NCBI GenBank assembly: GCA_948330435.1 | Contig: CAOJBY010000017.1 | Location: 17,196-81,195 of the forward strand | DNA length: 64,000 nucleotides | From: an uncultured Lachnoclostridium sp. | Lineage (GTDB): Bacteria; Bacillota; Clostridia; Lachnospirales; Lachnospiraceae | Reading direction: 5' to 3' | In this document: one piece after another, positions 41,730 through 49,775 of the stretch | Position numbering within the stretch: position 1 is the first letter of the stretch | Layout: each line of letters opens with the position of its first letter | Translations under genes and position numbers: made by a program | Notes under the pieces: model-generated | Database searches by the model: none | Told to the model about the DNA's origin: nothing | What the model saw: the letters and a program-made list of their open reading frames with translations, nothing else

Positions 41730-42647
41730 TTATTTTTCCCTTAATTGCTCTGTGTTTTCGTTGACCCAGACCACACGGTTGCGTCCCAGTTTTTTTGCGT
41801 CATACAGCATGGCATCCGCCACTTTCAGTTGAAAGTCATAGGAGCCCTCCAATTTGGGAATGACGGTAGTTCCTCCGATGCTGACCGTTACCCACTGGGA
41901 TACCTCCGGTGCATGGGGTATGTGGAGATCCTCCACTGCCTGGCGTATTCTTTTCAGATGTTCGAATGCCTTGCGTGAATTATCCCCCATCAGAAAAGCA
42001 ACAAATTCTTCACCGCCATAGCGGGCCAGAAAATCCGTACTGCGTTTCAGACAGGAGGACACGGTTTTTGCCACCGCAGCGATTACCTTATCTCCGGCCG
42101 GATGTCCAAAAGTATCATTGTATGCTTTGAAATGGTCGATATCCAGCATACAGATGGAAAACGGAACCTGCAGACGGGCGGCCTCCCTCCATTTCGTAAG
42201 GCTGTACTGATCATGCTGTCTCCTGTTTGGAATGCCGGTGAGCTGATCCGTTCTGGACTGGTATTCTACCTGTCGCCGGTAATTGTACAGCTTTATATGT
42301 GTGTTTACCCTGGCCTTTACAATCAGTGGTCTGAAAGGCTTGGTTATATAGTCAACTGCTCCCAGGACAAGCCCGTATTGTTCATTCTGCACATCGGACA
42401 GACTGGTGATCAGAATAACCGGGACGCTCTGGGTCACAATCTCCTCCTGTAGTTTTTTCAGCAATTCAAAACCATTCATCCCCGGCATCACCACATCCAG
42501 GAGAATCAGAGAGAAATTTCCGTCCTTTGCAAGGCGAAGCCCCTCTTCCCCTGTCTGTGCAACGGTTATCTCGTACTCTTCCTCCAAAATGGCTTTTAGC
42601 TGTGCCGCCTGTAGACGGCTGTCATCAACAATTAATAAACTCTCCAT
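41730..42647 (-). CDS. Response regulator with GGDEF domain (diguanylate cyclase)
   Basis: The 305-residue protein has a receiver domain (LLIVDDSRLQAAQL, phospho-accepting Asp51 in LILLDVVMPGMNG, Lys in YITKPF) and a GGDEF domain (DQLTGIPNRRQHD, LDIDHFKAYND). The active-site motif is RYGGEEF at about 209-215. An inhibitory site RxxD (RSTD, 202-205) lies five residues before it, so product feedback is expected. It makes c-di-GMP when phosphorylated by an unknown kinase. The PilZ gene follows after 34 bases. The 164 bases upstream hold no gene. Confidence 0.93.
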   Translation of the reverse strand: MESLLIVDDSRLQAAQLKAILEEEYEITVAQTGEEGLRLAKDGNFSLILLDVVMPGMNGFELLKKLQEEIVTQSVPVILITSLSDVQNEQYGLVLGAVDYITKPFRPLIVKARVNTHIKLYNYRRQVEYQSRTDQLTGIPNRRQHDQYSLTKWREAARLQVPFSICMLDIDHFKAYNDTFGHPAGDKVIAAVAKTVSSCLKRSTDFLARYGGEEFVAFLMGDNSRKAFEHLKRIRQAVEDLHIPHAPEVSQWVTVSIGGTTVIPKLEGSYDFQLKVADAMLYDAKKLGRNRVVWVNENTEQLREK

Positions 42648-42811
42648 AGCTAGTCTCCTTATTGCATTTCTTCTCTCAATCTCAGTAAGTAAATGTTTAT
42701 TTACTCAATTACAAAAAGAAAACGCCCTTTAAAAGCGTATAAATACGATAATTATAAATAAACATTCATTACCCTCAGTGTACAAGGGGGCACACGGTTG
42801 TCCCCTTGTCT

Positions 42812-43426
42812 CTATATCTTTTTTCCGCTTTTCGGCTTCAGATAACCGCTTAGTCCTGTGGTCAGCAGTTGAAATACGGTCTCTTCGGTCTCCTGATTGT
42901 TGGGAAGTATCCCCTCCACCACATATTTGGCATACATTACGGTGGAGGTGAGTACATGAAGCCATAGCAGATCCTGGTTCATCTCTACCAGACTGGGAAA
43001 TACCTTACGGAAAATACGGACATTTTCAACAAAGGACTCGAAATAAGTCACGTCCCGGGTTCTGTCATATTCTGGAAAAAACGCACTGTCCCGAAACCGG
43101 TGATAAAAGACGGTTTCATCCGGATGTGCCACCCAGAATCGAAAGTACGGCAGCCACAGGGCTTTTACAGCTCCCATCGGGTTTGTAAGCATGGTGAACG
43201 GATTAAACTTCAAATGGTCAAAAATCGCTGCCGCCTGCCGATCTATATAAATAAAGCATTCCACCAGTAATTGCTCCTTGCTGTCAAAATGACGGTACAA
43301 CGCTCCGGGCGAAATCCCTGCCAGCTCGCTGACATTCTGAATACGCACCCCTTCCAGGCCATACTGCCGCACAGCCTTCATGGTTGCAAAAATGATTCGG
43401 GTTTTCGTGTCATCCGGAGCAGTCAC
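42812..43426 (-). CDS. TetR/AcrR family transcription regulator
   Basis: The 204-residue protein has the N-terminal helix-turn-helix GLEGVRIQNVSELAGISPGA, then LYRHFDSKEQLLVECFIYID, typical of TetR repressors. A helical ligand-binding C-terminal half follows. The start is a GTG at 43426. A run of nine G lies between it and the upstream promoter. No obvious target such as an efflux pump is adjacent, so the ligand and regulon are unknown. The bases after the stop contain an imperfect hairpin (ACAAGGGG/CCCCCTTGT, about 42783-42810). Confidence 0.88.
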   Translation of the reverse strand: MTAPDDTKTRIIFATMKAVRQYGLEGVRIQNVSELAGISPGALYRHFDSKEQLLVECFIYIDRQAAAIFDHLKFNPFTMLTNPMGAVKALWLPYFRFWVAHPDETVFYHRFRDSAFFPEYDRTRDVTYFESFVENVRIFRKVFPSLVEMNQDLLWLHVLTSTVMYAKYVVEGILPNNQETEETVFQLLTTGLSGYLKPKSGKKI

Positions 43427-43431
43427 TTCGT

Positions 43432-43503
43432 TTTACCCCCCCCCAGGTAATATTTGCTCTTTTTCTCCTTTGAGATTATACACTGATAAAATCTGGTTGA
43501 CAA
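43432..43503 (-). promoter_or_regulatory. TetR gene promoter and leader with homopolymeric G tract
   Basis: The -35 box TTGTCA (43498-43503) and perfect -10 box TATAAT (43475-43480) are 17 bases apart. An AAAGGAG lies at 43465-43471, too far (about 38 bases) from the GTG to serve as its ribosome site. Between them is a tract of nine G (43436-43444 on the minus strand). The tract may act as a poor ribosome site and could vary in length. Confidence 0.7.
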
Positions 43504-43589
43504 TACCTTTTTCAAAATCTTGTTATCTTCATTCTGTACCCCTGTATCATCCCAGTAACAAGCCGAAAAGGTTATTTTTTGACTCCCAA

Positions 43590-44330
43590 TTACTCATACT
43601 TCAAAATCTCTTTCTTCAGTCTCCGAATAATCTTCTTTTCAAGTCTTGATATATACGACTGGGAAATTCCCAGCAAATCTGCCACTTCTTTTTGAGTCAT
43701 CTCCTGCCCCATGGGATTTTTCAGGCCAAAACGCAGTTCCACAATTGTCCTTTCCCTGTCTGAAAGCTTTTGAATCGCCTTGTCCAGAAGCTTCCGTTCC
43801 ATCTCATTTTCAATATCCCGGTAAATTACATCCTCATCCGTTCCCAGAATATCCGACAAAAGCAGCTCATTTCCATCCCAATCCACATTTAGAGGTTCAT
43901 CAATCGATACCTCCATCCGTGTCTTGTTATTCCGTCGCAGATACATGAGAATCTCATTTTCAATACACCGGGAAGCATAGGTGGCCAGTTTAATATTCTT
44001 ACCGCTGTTAAACGTATTGATGGCTTTGATCAGGCCGATGGTTCCAATGGAGATCAGATCCTCCACTCCTACACCTGTATTGTCAAATTTTTTAGCTATG
44101 TATACAACCAGCCGCAGGTTGTGCTCAATCAGGAGAGAACGGGCTTCACTTCCTGTCTCTGTTCCGAGTTCTCTTATGGCCCTGGCCTCCGCTTCCGCCT
44201 CCAAGGGAGCCGGTAAAACCTCTGCACCCCCAATATAATGAACGTCATTCTGTTTTCCCATAAGCAATGCAGGAAAATTCGGGACTAATTTTAACTGTAC
44301 CTGGTTTGGAATTGCCACTTTAATCAGCAT
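43590..44330 (-). CDS. sigE: RNA polymerase sporulation sigma factor SigE
   Basis: This 246-residue sigma-70 factor has a short N-terminal pro-sequence (about 25-30 residues) that blocks activity until cut. Region 2 (LIEHNLRLVVYIAKKFDNTG, VEDLISIGTIGLIKAINTF, YASRCIENEILMYLRRN) and region 4 (EMTQKEVADLLGISQSYISR) follow. The match to SigE is supported by spoIIGA directly upstream. SigE directs the first mother-cell programme of sporulation. It follows the protease gene by 47 bases and shares its promoter. Confidence 0.95.
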   Translation of the reverse strand: MLIKVAIPNQVQLKLVPNFPALLMGKQNDVHYIGGAEVLPAPLEAEAEARAIRELGTETGSEARSLLIEHNLRLVVYIAKKFDNTGVGVEDLISIGTIGLIKAINTFNSGKNIKLATYASRCIENEILMYLRRNNKTRMEVSIDEPLNVDWDGNELLLSDILGTDEDVIYRDIENEMERKLLDKAIQKLSDRERTIVELRFGLKNPMGQEMTQKEVADLLGISQSYISRLEKKIIRRLKKEILKYE

Positions 44331-44377
44331 AATTATTTGTTTCCTCCTCCAATTGTTCTCGCTTTTCGGATGCCACC

Positions 44378-45169
44378 TTATTCCAGCAGATCCGGATGTA
44401 ATATCATGTCATATTCCTTTTGAGAAGAAAGTGGTTCTTTTGTAATTCCCAGGAGCGGTCGTTCTATCCGCTTTTCTTTGCCATCCCTTTTGCGAATACA
44501 GAGATAATCAGCAAAAAAAGCCGGCATAAGCCCCTTTGGTTCACCAAGACTGTGAAAGGGAATCATCTGATACAATGGCTCCTCACTGCCGCAGAGTTCC
44601 TGCTTCACATGCTCCGTAAGAATACTTACCGGTTTCTGGAAAATGGGATCCCGAAGCTGGTTTCCCGTATCCAACAGGCCTTTTACACGAATAGTTCTTC
44701 CGTGAAATCCTACCACCGTTTCAAAGACATTTCCGAGATGTTTCCGAAGCTTCATAAGCCATTTCATAAAGGCGGAAAGGAGACAGTAGCTTATAAGAGT
44801 AAATCCTGCAAATGGATACAGAGAAAAACTGTTCTGCCTCTGCACCCACTGAAAAATGCCTCCCAACAAAAAGCCGCATATGTACAATAAGATTACGGCC
44901 CTCCCACATTCACGCCAATCCCGAATACCAAGTCCGATTTTAACCATAACTGTGCTGAATACAACATAGATGAACAACTTTCCCATCCATGTACCCTCTA
45001 TAAAAAAAAGATACAAGCAACAGACTCCCAGACTTCCGATTGCCGCCCCGAAAAGTCTCCGCAATCGTCTGACAGATGTTTTAAGAATCTTGTTTAAAAG
45101 GCTGAGCAATAAATAGTCTGCCAGTAGATTCTCAAGAAACAGTACATCTAAGTACAATTCATAGTACAC
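44378..45169 (-). CDS. spoIIGA: Sporulation sigma-E processing peptidase SpoIIGA
   Basis: The 263-residue protein has five N-terminal membrane helices in about the first 130 residues. A C-terminal aspartic-protease-like domain follows, with catalytic Asp167 in GLLDTGNQLRDP, as in SpoIIGA. In the mother-cell septal membrane it cleaves pro-SigE after the signal protein SpoIIR arrives from the forespore. The sigE gene follows. The conserved pair shows that the organism is, or recently was, a spore former. Confidence 0.95.
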   Translation of the reverse strand: MYYELYLDVLFLENLLADYLLLSLLNKILKTSVRRLRRLFGAAIGSLGVCCLYLFFIEGTWMGKLFIYVVFSTVMVKIGLGIRDWRECGRAVILLYICGFLLGGIFQWVQRQNSFSLYPFAGFTLISYCLLSAFMKWLMKLRKHLGNVFETVVGFHGRTIRVKGLLDTGNQLRDPIFQKPVSILTEHVKQELCGSEEPLYQMIPFHSLGEPKGLMPAFFADYLCIRKRDGKEKRIERPLLGITKEPLSSQKEYDMILHPDLLE

Positions 45170-45192
45170 AGTCCACCTTCTTTCTGTCCCTT

Positions 45193-45268
45193 ATTATAGG
45201 GAAGTGACTTTGCGAAATTTGTCAAAGGAGGACAGATTCCTACTTGTTTTATCCCTGTTTTTTCGACA
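45193..45268 (-). promoter_or_regulatory. spoIIGA-sigE promoter with wide spacing and Spo0A box
   Basis: A perfect -35 box TTGACA (45220-45225) and a perfect -10 box TATAAT (45193-45198) are 21 bases apart, too wide for normal sigma-A use. The Bacillus subtilis spoIIG promoter has the same feature (22 bases) and needs Spo0A-phosphate. A consensus 0A box TGTCGAA lies at 45262-45268, within TTTTTTGTCGAAAAAA. Confidence 0.85.
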
Positions 45269-45388
45269 AAAAATCCCTGGCAAACAAAAATGGACAGGGT
45301 AAATCATGGAAAACTTATTGGAATTGTGCACACATTCGTGGTAAGATAATGACATTGAACAAAGGACTTATCTGGAGGGATATGGACA

Positions 45389-45751
45389 ATGAGATTAAAG
45401 AACATTTTGATTGTTGTTAAAGACATTGAAAAATCGAAGCAATTTTATCATGATTTATTTGGCCTTGATATGATACTTGACAATGATGGTAATATGATTT
45501 TAACGGAAGGCCTTGTTCTCCAGGATGAAAAAATTTGGAGGAAATTTTTGGGAAAAAATATCATTCCAAACAGTAATTCTTGTGAACTGTATTTTGAAGA
45601 ACAGAATATCGAAGCATTTATTGAAAAACTGGAAAAAACATATCCGGAGGTTCAATACGTCAACCGGCTCATGACGCATAGCTGGGGACAAAAGGTAATT
45701 CGTTTTTATGATTTGGATGGCAATTTGATTGAAGTAGGAACACCTATGTAA
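45389..45751 (+). CDS. VOC family protein (glyoxalase/bleomycin-resistance fold)
   Basis: The 120-residue protein has the paired beta-alpha-beta units of the VOC family: MRLKNILIVVKDIEKSKQFY, HDLFGLDMIL, and the closing GQKVIRFYDLDGNLIEVGTP with the usual Glu metal ligand. Members include glyoxalase I, dioxygenases and antibiotic-binding proteins. The reaction here cannot be told. The gene is alone on the plus strand, divergent from spoIIGA, with GGAGGG upstream of the ATG. Confidence 0.88.
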   Translation: MRLKNILIVVKDIEKSKQFYHDLFGLDMILDNDGNMILTEGLVLQDEKIWRKFLGKNIIPNSNSCELYFEEQNIEAFIEKLEKTYPEVQYVNRLMTHSWGQKVIRFYDLDGNLIEVGTPM

Positions 45752-45779
45752 TGGGAAAACTGGAATCTGCACATGATTG

Positions 45780-45923
45780 TTATTGTATTTCTATCAGTTT
45801 TTGTATAGCATCTTCTTTTGTTGCCACGAAGAAGAAGTCCCTGCCGTGATTTGACTCAAAAATAAAATCTTTCAACGGTTTACTGGTATAGTGTGAATAG
45901 TCACCTTGCAGTACAAATTCCAG
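45780..45923 (-). pseudogene. C-terminal fragment of an unrecognised gene
   Basis: A minus-strand frame of 47 codons with strongly protein-like composition runs from just after a stop: LEFVLQGDYSHYTSKPLKDF, then IFESNHGRDFFFVATKEDAI and QKLIEIQ before TAA at 45780. There is no start codon or ribosome site, and upstream the frame is closed. I do not recognise the family. The 337-base gap (45752-46088) also holds the ftsZ terminator. Confidence 0.45.
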
Positions 45924-45999
45924 TTAAAGACAGATTTTACCCCATATATGCAGGATTGTTAAGGGATTTCTAGCCTCTCCCGAAAAGGCAGGAAATGGT

Positions 46000-46070
46000 C
46001 AAAAAGAGGGTGTCACAAAATCAATGTCAATAGGTTAATGAATCCTGACATTGATTTTGCGACACCCTCT
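46000..46070 (-). terminator. Terminator of the division cluster, 25-bp stem
   Basis: The stem AGAGGGTGTCACAAAATCAA plus TGTCA (46005-46029) pairs with 46046-46070 with one mismatch. On the minus strand it is followed by TTTTT. It lies 19 bases after the ftsZ stop. Its outer sequence GGTGTC(A/G)CAAAAT matches the ends of repeat elements at 10.5 and 52.3 kb, so the terminator may derive from the same element family. Confidence 0.88.
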
Positions 46071-46088
46071 CTGTATAAAAAGACTTCT

Positions 46089-47255
46089 CTATTTATTCTT
46101 CTGCAGGAACTCCGGAATCTTAATCTCCGTCTCCGGAATCTTGCTCTCGGGACGCTTGGGCATATTCAATCCCGGCAAGGGCTTAAATGTGGGCTGCTCT
46201 GTACGGCCCGTTGTCTGTCCTCCCACGCTTCCCTCAAAATTCTGCTTTGCCATAGAACTTGGAATCTTGCTGAAGCTGCTCTTTGGAAGCACTTTATTGG
46301 GACTCTTCTCATCCAATCCGGTTGCAATTACAGTGATAGTCGCTTCATCGGTGTATGTATCATCATACATTGCACCAAAGATAATATTGGCATCATCGCC
46401 AGCCATATCCTGCACATAGCTTGCCGCATCGTTGGCATCCATCAGAGAAATATCACCGGAAATATTAATAATAACATGGGAAGCTCCCACAATGGTAGTC
46501 TCCAAAAGCGGGCTTGCCACTGCCTGCTTCACTGCATCCAGAGCTTTCTCATCACCCTTTCCAGCACCAATACCGATATGAGCAATTCCCTTGTCTGTCA
46601 TAACCGTCTGTACATCCGCAAAGTCCAGATTAATGAGAGCAGGCAGATTGATTAGATCCGTAATTCCCTGTACTGCCTGCTGCAGTACCTCATCTGCCTT
46701 TTTAAGAGCATCCGGCATGCTTGTCCGACGATCTACAATCTCCAAAAGCTTATCATTCGGGATCACAATCAGGGTATCCACGCTCTCTTTCAGCTTCTGG
46801 ATCCCCGATACCGCATTATTCATACGTGTCTTTGCTTCAAACTTAAAAGGCTTTGTCACCACACCTACGGTTAAAATACCCATATCCTTGGCAAGCTTTG
46901 CTACCACTGGTGCTCCGCCCGTTCCTGTACCGCCGCCCATACCGCAGGTAACAAATACCATATCTGCCCCCTGGATGGCATCCTTAATATCCTCAATACT
47001 CTCCTCGGCCGCTTTCTCTCCAACCTCAGGCTTTGCTCCTGCACCCAGCCCCTTGGTCAGCTTCTCGCCAATCTGAATCGTCCGTTCTGCCTTGCACAGC
47101 TGCAGAGCCTGCCTATCAGTATTAATCCCTATAAATTCCACTCCGCCGATCTGCTCATCTATCATTCGGTTCACAGCATTATTCCCGGCACCGCCAACTC
47201 CAATCACAATAATTCTGGCTGCTGCCTCCGTATCATTCATCATAATCTCAAGCAA
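46089..47255 (-). CDS. ftsZ: Cell division protein FtsZ
   Basis: The 388-residue tubulin-like GTPase has the T-loop GVGGAGNNAVNRMI, the GTP-binding tubulin signature CGMGGGTGTGGAPVV and the catalytic T7 loop NLDFADVQTVM. A flexible linker and the C-terminal peptide KIPEFLQKNK, which binds FtsA/SepF-type anchors, follow. It polymerises into the division ring at mid-cell. The start is TTG at 47255 with AAGGAGGG seven bases upstream, giving MLEIMMNDTEAAARIIVIGV. It has its own promoter at 47.37 kb and is the last gene of the cluster. Confidence 0.98.
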   Translation of the reverse strand: MLEIMMNDTEAAARIIVIGVGGAGNNAVNRMIDEQIGGVEFIGINTDRQALQLCKAERTIQIGEKLTKGLGAGAKPEVGEKAAEESIEDIKDAIQGADMVFVTCGMGGGTGTGGAPVVAKLAKDMGILTVGVVTKPFKFEAKTRMNNAVSGIQKLKESVDTLIVIPNDKLLEIVDRRTSMPDALKKADEVLQQAVQGITDLINLPALINLDFADVQTVMTDKGIAHIGIGAGKGDEKALDAVKQAVASPLLETTIVGASHVIINISGDISLMDANDAASYVQDMAGDDANIIFGAMYDDTYTDEATITVIATGLDEKSPNKVLPKSSFSKIPSSMAKQNFEGSVGGQTTGRTEQPTFKPLPGLNMPKRPESKIPETEIKIPEFLQKNK

Positions 47256-47361
47256 ACCCTTGCCCTCCTTACAAATACTATTCCCAAACCAATCTATTTT
47301 TATTAATCAGGACTTTTATCTTATCTAGTAGTATAAAAAAGCACAAAATCTCATACGTTCT

Positions 47362-47390
47362 ATGATAACTTTTTTTCCAGAATTAATCAA
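47362..47390 (-). promoter_or_regulatory. ftsZ promoter
   Basis: TTGATT (47385-47390) and TATCAT (47362-47367) are 17 bases apart. This would give an mRNA leader of about 100 bases. It separates ftsZ from the genes upstream and allows independent control. Confidence 0.7.
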
Positions 47391-47442
47391 CCCATATTTA
47401 TAAGATTTCCAAAAAATTATTAACTATACAGCCATGCAGCCA

Positions 47443-47526
47443 AATATAAAATCAGATCGTGCAAGTTTACTTGCTAAGAACTGATTTTATATTTGGCTAT
47501 AGGGCGATTAGCCCTAAGCGAGATGC
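47443..47526. repeat. Direct repeat copy 1 between ftsQ and ftsZ
   Basis: This copy of about 84 bases is nearly identical to the one at 47573-47655. Each contains an inverted repeat (ATATAAAATCAG/CTGATTTTATAT, with a 19-base centre including GCAAGTTTACTTGC) and a second hairpin AGGGCGATTAGCCCT. The first copy is preceded by a short AT-rich promoter region for ftsZ. Confidence 0.85.
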
Positions 47527-47572
47527 AGCGTATGCGGAATCGAGCTTGCATGGCGTTCGGTACCATAATCCG

Positions 47573-47655
47573 AATATAAATCAGATCGTGCAAGTTTACT
47601 TGCTAAGAACTGATTTTATATTTGGCTATAGGGCGATTAGCCCTAAGCGAGATGC
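47573..47655. repeat. Direct repeat copy 2 overlapping the ftsQ stop
   Basis: This second copy differs from the first by a base or two near its left end and ends at the last base of the ftsQ stop codon. The two copies are separated by about 46 bases containing TGCATGGCGTTCGGTACCAT. The 399-base gap between ftsQ and ftsZ is made up of these repeats and the ftsZ promoter. Confidence 0.85.
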
Positions 47656-48407
47656 TACTCCTCTCCATCCTGCTCAAAACTAATAAACTTGGAATCATTC
47701 GTATAGTTTTCCATTCGAAGCACCCCGGAACGCCCTTCCAGATCCGGATAGATCTCATAAAGCCTCCCTACCTTTTCATCTAGGGAACCGCTATTTCCCA
47801 GGGCTACACGCATTTGGTCAAAATAGAGGGTCAGTGCCTGATTGGCTCCAAATTCAATGCGATCCGGAGAGAGCTCATATTTTTTTACCAATTGAGTTAT
47901 ATCTAAAATTCGTTCAAAAACAGAGTCATCTGCCACATTTAGCTTTTGATATAATGCCAGAGCATCAAATCGCAGTCCGGATATGCAGGGAATCCCTTCC
48001 GACACCTCCGAAGAGCTTTCTACTACGACTCCATCCTTATCAAAATAGAAATTTGCCCCCATATAGGTAACATATCCAACAATACTTTTTTCATAAACCC
48101 GGATCCGAACTTTTCCCGGACCTTTCAAGCTGACTTCAATTTTGTCTACAAAGGGAATAGGCTCTGTATCTAAGTATTGGAATTTCAGATATAGATATAA
48201 AGAGTTTGAAGTGTATTTATCCATAATGACACGGTCAATGATCTCTTGTTCGGAATAATGACTGTTGCCCGTTACTTCCACATCTCGAATCTGAAACAGG
48301 GTTACAGCCAGGATTACCGCTATAGCTAAAATAACTGCTATAGCGGCACCAATTAAGAAACCCTTTCCATGATGATGTTTTTTTTGTGGTTCTTTATAAA
48401 GTGCCAT
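47655..48407 (-). CDS. ftsQ: Cell division protein FtsQ/DivIB
   Basis: The 250-residue single-pass protein has a basic cytoplasmic tail with HHHGKG, a membrane helix (GFLIGAAIAVILAIAVILAV), a POTRA domain (IRDVEVTGNSHYSEQEIIDR) and a beta domain. It is part of the FtsQ-FtsL-FtsB type complex that activates septal wall synthesis. Its position between murA and ftsZ is normal for Firmicutes. The stop codon overlaps a direct repeat. Confidence 0.93.
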   Translation of the reverse strand: MALYKEPQKKHHHGKGFLIGAAIAVILAIAVILAVTLFQIRDVEVTGNSHYSEQEIIDRVIMDKYTSNSLYLYLKFQYLDTEPIPFVDKIEVSLKGPGKVRIRVYEKSIVGYVTYMGANFYFDKDGVVVESSSEVSEGIPCISGLRFDALALYQKLNVADDSVFERILDITQLVKKYELSPDRIEFGANQALTLYFDQMRVALGNSGSLDEKVGRLYEIYPDLEGRSGVLRMENYTNDSKFISFEQDGEE

Positions 48408-48446
48408 GAAGTGATCCTTTTTGTGTTTAAATTAGCTGCTCACTGC

Positions 48447-49697
48447 CTATCTGAAGTGTACCACAATTCCCATAGATTGCAAATCCTTAATTATATTTTC
48501 ATACCCTCTTGCAATATAATGGTACTGGTATACTCTGCTTGTTCCCCTGGCGGCGGCGGCAGCAATAACCAGGGCGGCTCCACCTCTAAGCTCCCTGGCC
48601 GTAAGCTCTGCTCTGTGAAGCTCCTCCACTCCCTGTATGATCGCTTTCTGCCCCTCCACACTAATGTCGGCACCCATCCGGCGTAGTTCCTCCACGATCT
48701 TAAATCGTTCCTCAAAGATGGTCTCACGTATGACGCTCTTCCCCCTTGCCAGGGACAGGGCAGACAGAAGCGGTGACTGAAGATCTGTGGGAAATCCCGG
48801 ATATGGCCTGGTACAAACCTCCTCCAGACGATTGGGCCTGCCTGTGCTTTGAAGACGCAGTTCATTCTTCCTTACCTCCTGCAAAACTCCCATGTCAGAA
48901 AGAATCATCTGCACACTGTCAAGCTGTTCTACGGGTACCTCTCTTAACAAAACCTCTCCGCCCGCTACCGCAGTCAAAAGCATATAGGTCCCGGCAACAA
49001 TCCGATCCGGCATAATCGTAAATTCCGTATCATGCAGTTCCCTTACTCCCTCAATCAAGATCTTCCTTGTTCCTGCTCCCTGAATCCTTGCACCCATACT
49101 ATTTAAAAAACGGCAGAGTTCCCCGATCTCCGGTTCCCTTGCAGCATTCTCCAGAATGGTAACCCCTTTTGCAAAAACAGCCAGCAGAACCACATTTTCC
49201 GTAGCTCCCACACTGGGAAAAGGAAGACAAACCCGGGTACCTACAGGCTGTTCACAAACCGCCCGAAGCCCGGCAGGCTCCTCCACAAGTACGGCCCCCA
49301 GGTCTTTAAGTGCCGAAAGATGAATGTCAATAGGACGTGCTCCGATCACACATCCCCCCGGATAAGACACGAACGCACTTCCCATTCTTCCAAGCAGACT
49401 TCCAAGCAGCATAATAGAGGAACGCATCTGTCTCCCATAACACTCCGCCACCTGGCAATCATTCAGATTGGAAGCGTCAATTACAAGAGCATCCTCCTCC
49501 CAATGAACCTTACATCCAAAATCCTTTAAAATCTCCAGCATGTAGAGTACATCTATGATTTTGGGACAATTTTTTAACACCGTAGTTCCATGATGGAGGA
49601 TAGCGGCAGACAGAATCGGCAGTGCAGCATTTTTAGATCCCTGAATACGGACCTCACCTCGAAGGGGACTCCCGCCCTCAATTTCCAGATATTCCAC
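48447..49697 (-). CDS. murA: UDP-N-acetylglucosamine 1-carboxyvinyltransferase MurA
   Basis: The 416-residue enzyme has the start LEIEGGSPLRGEVRIQGSKN, the active-site loop YPGGCVIGARPIDIH with the reactive Cys (the target of fosfomycin) and the end IARGYENIIKDLQSMG. It adds enolpyruvate to UDP-GlcNAc, the first step of peptidoglycan precursor synthesis in the cytoplasm. It lies in the division cluster. A second murA copy elsewhere is common in Firmicutes. Confidence 0.95.
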   Translation of the reverse strand: MEYLEIEGGSPLRGEVRIQGSKNAALPILSAAILHHGTTVLKNCPKIIDVLYMLEILKDFGCKVHWEEDALVIDASNLNDCQVAECYGRQMRSSIMLLGSLLGRMGSAFVSYPGGCVIGARPIDIHLSALKDLGAVLVEEPAGLRAVCEQPVGTRVCLPFPSVGATENVVLLAVFAKGVTILENAAREPEIGELCRFLNSMGARIQGAGTRKILIEGVRELHDTEFTIMPDRIVAGTYMLLTAVAGGEVLLREVPVEQLDSVQMILSDMGVLQEVRKNELRLQSTGRPNRLEEVCTRPYPGFPTDLQSPLLSALSLARGKSVIRETIFEERFKIVEELRRMGADISVEGQKAIIQGVEELHRAELTARELRGGAALVIAAAAARGTSRVYQYHYIARGYENIIKDLQSMGIVVHFR

Positions 49698-49775
49698 AAA
49701 TCCTTCCCCCTAATTCCCAACTATATACTAAGATATGCGGAAAACTGGGGTTCCGTTCGTAAAGCCCCTGATCAC

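Noticed and set aside
42783..42810. Terminator after the TetR gene
   Set aside because: The hairpin has a bulge and is not followed by a T-run on the minus strand.
47443..47655. CRISPR-like array
   Set aside because: There are only two repeat copies, each with internal hairpins and about 84 bases long, and no spacers or cas genes.
47459..47683. Plus-strand frame with an internal repeated peptide (QVYLLRTDFIFGYRAISPKRDA twice, positions given here by the DNA repeats)
   Set aside because: The peptide repeat only reflects the duplicated DNA element, and there is no ribosome site.
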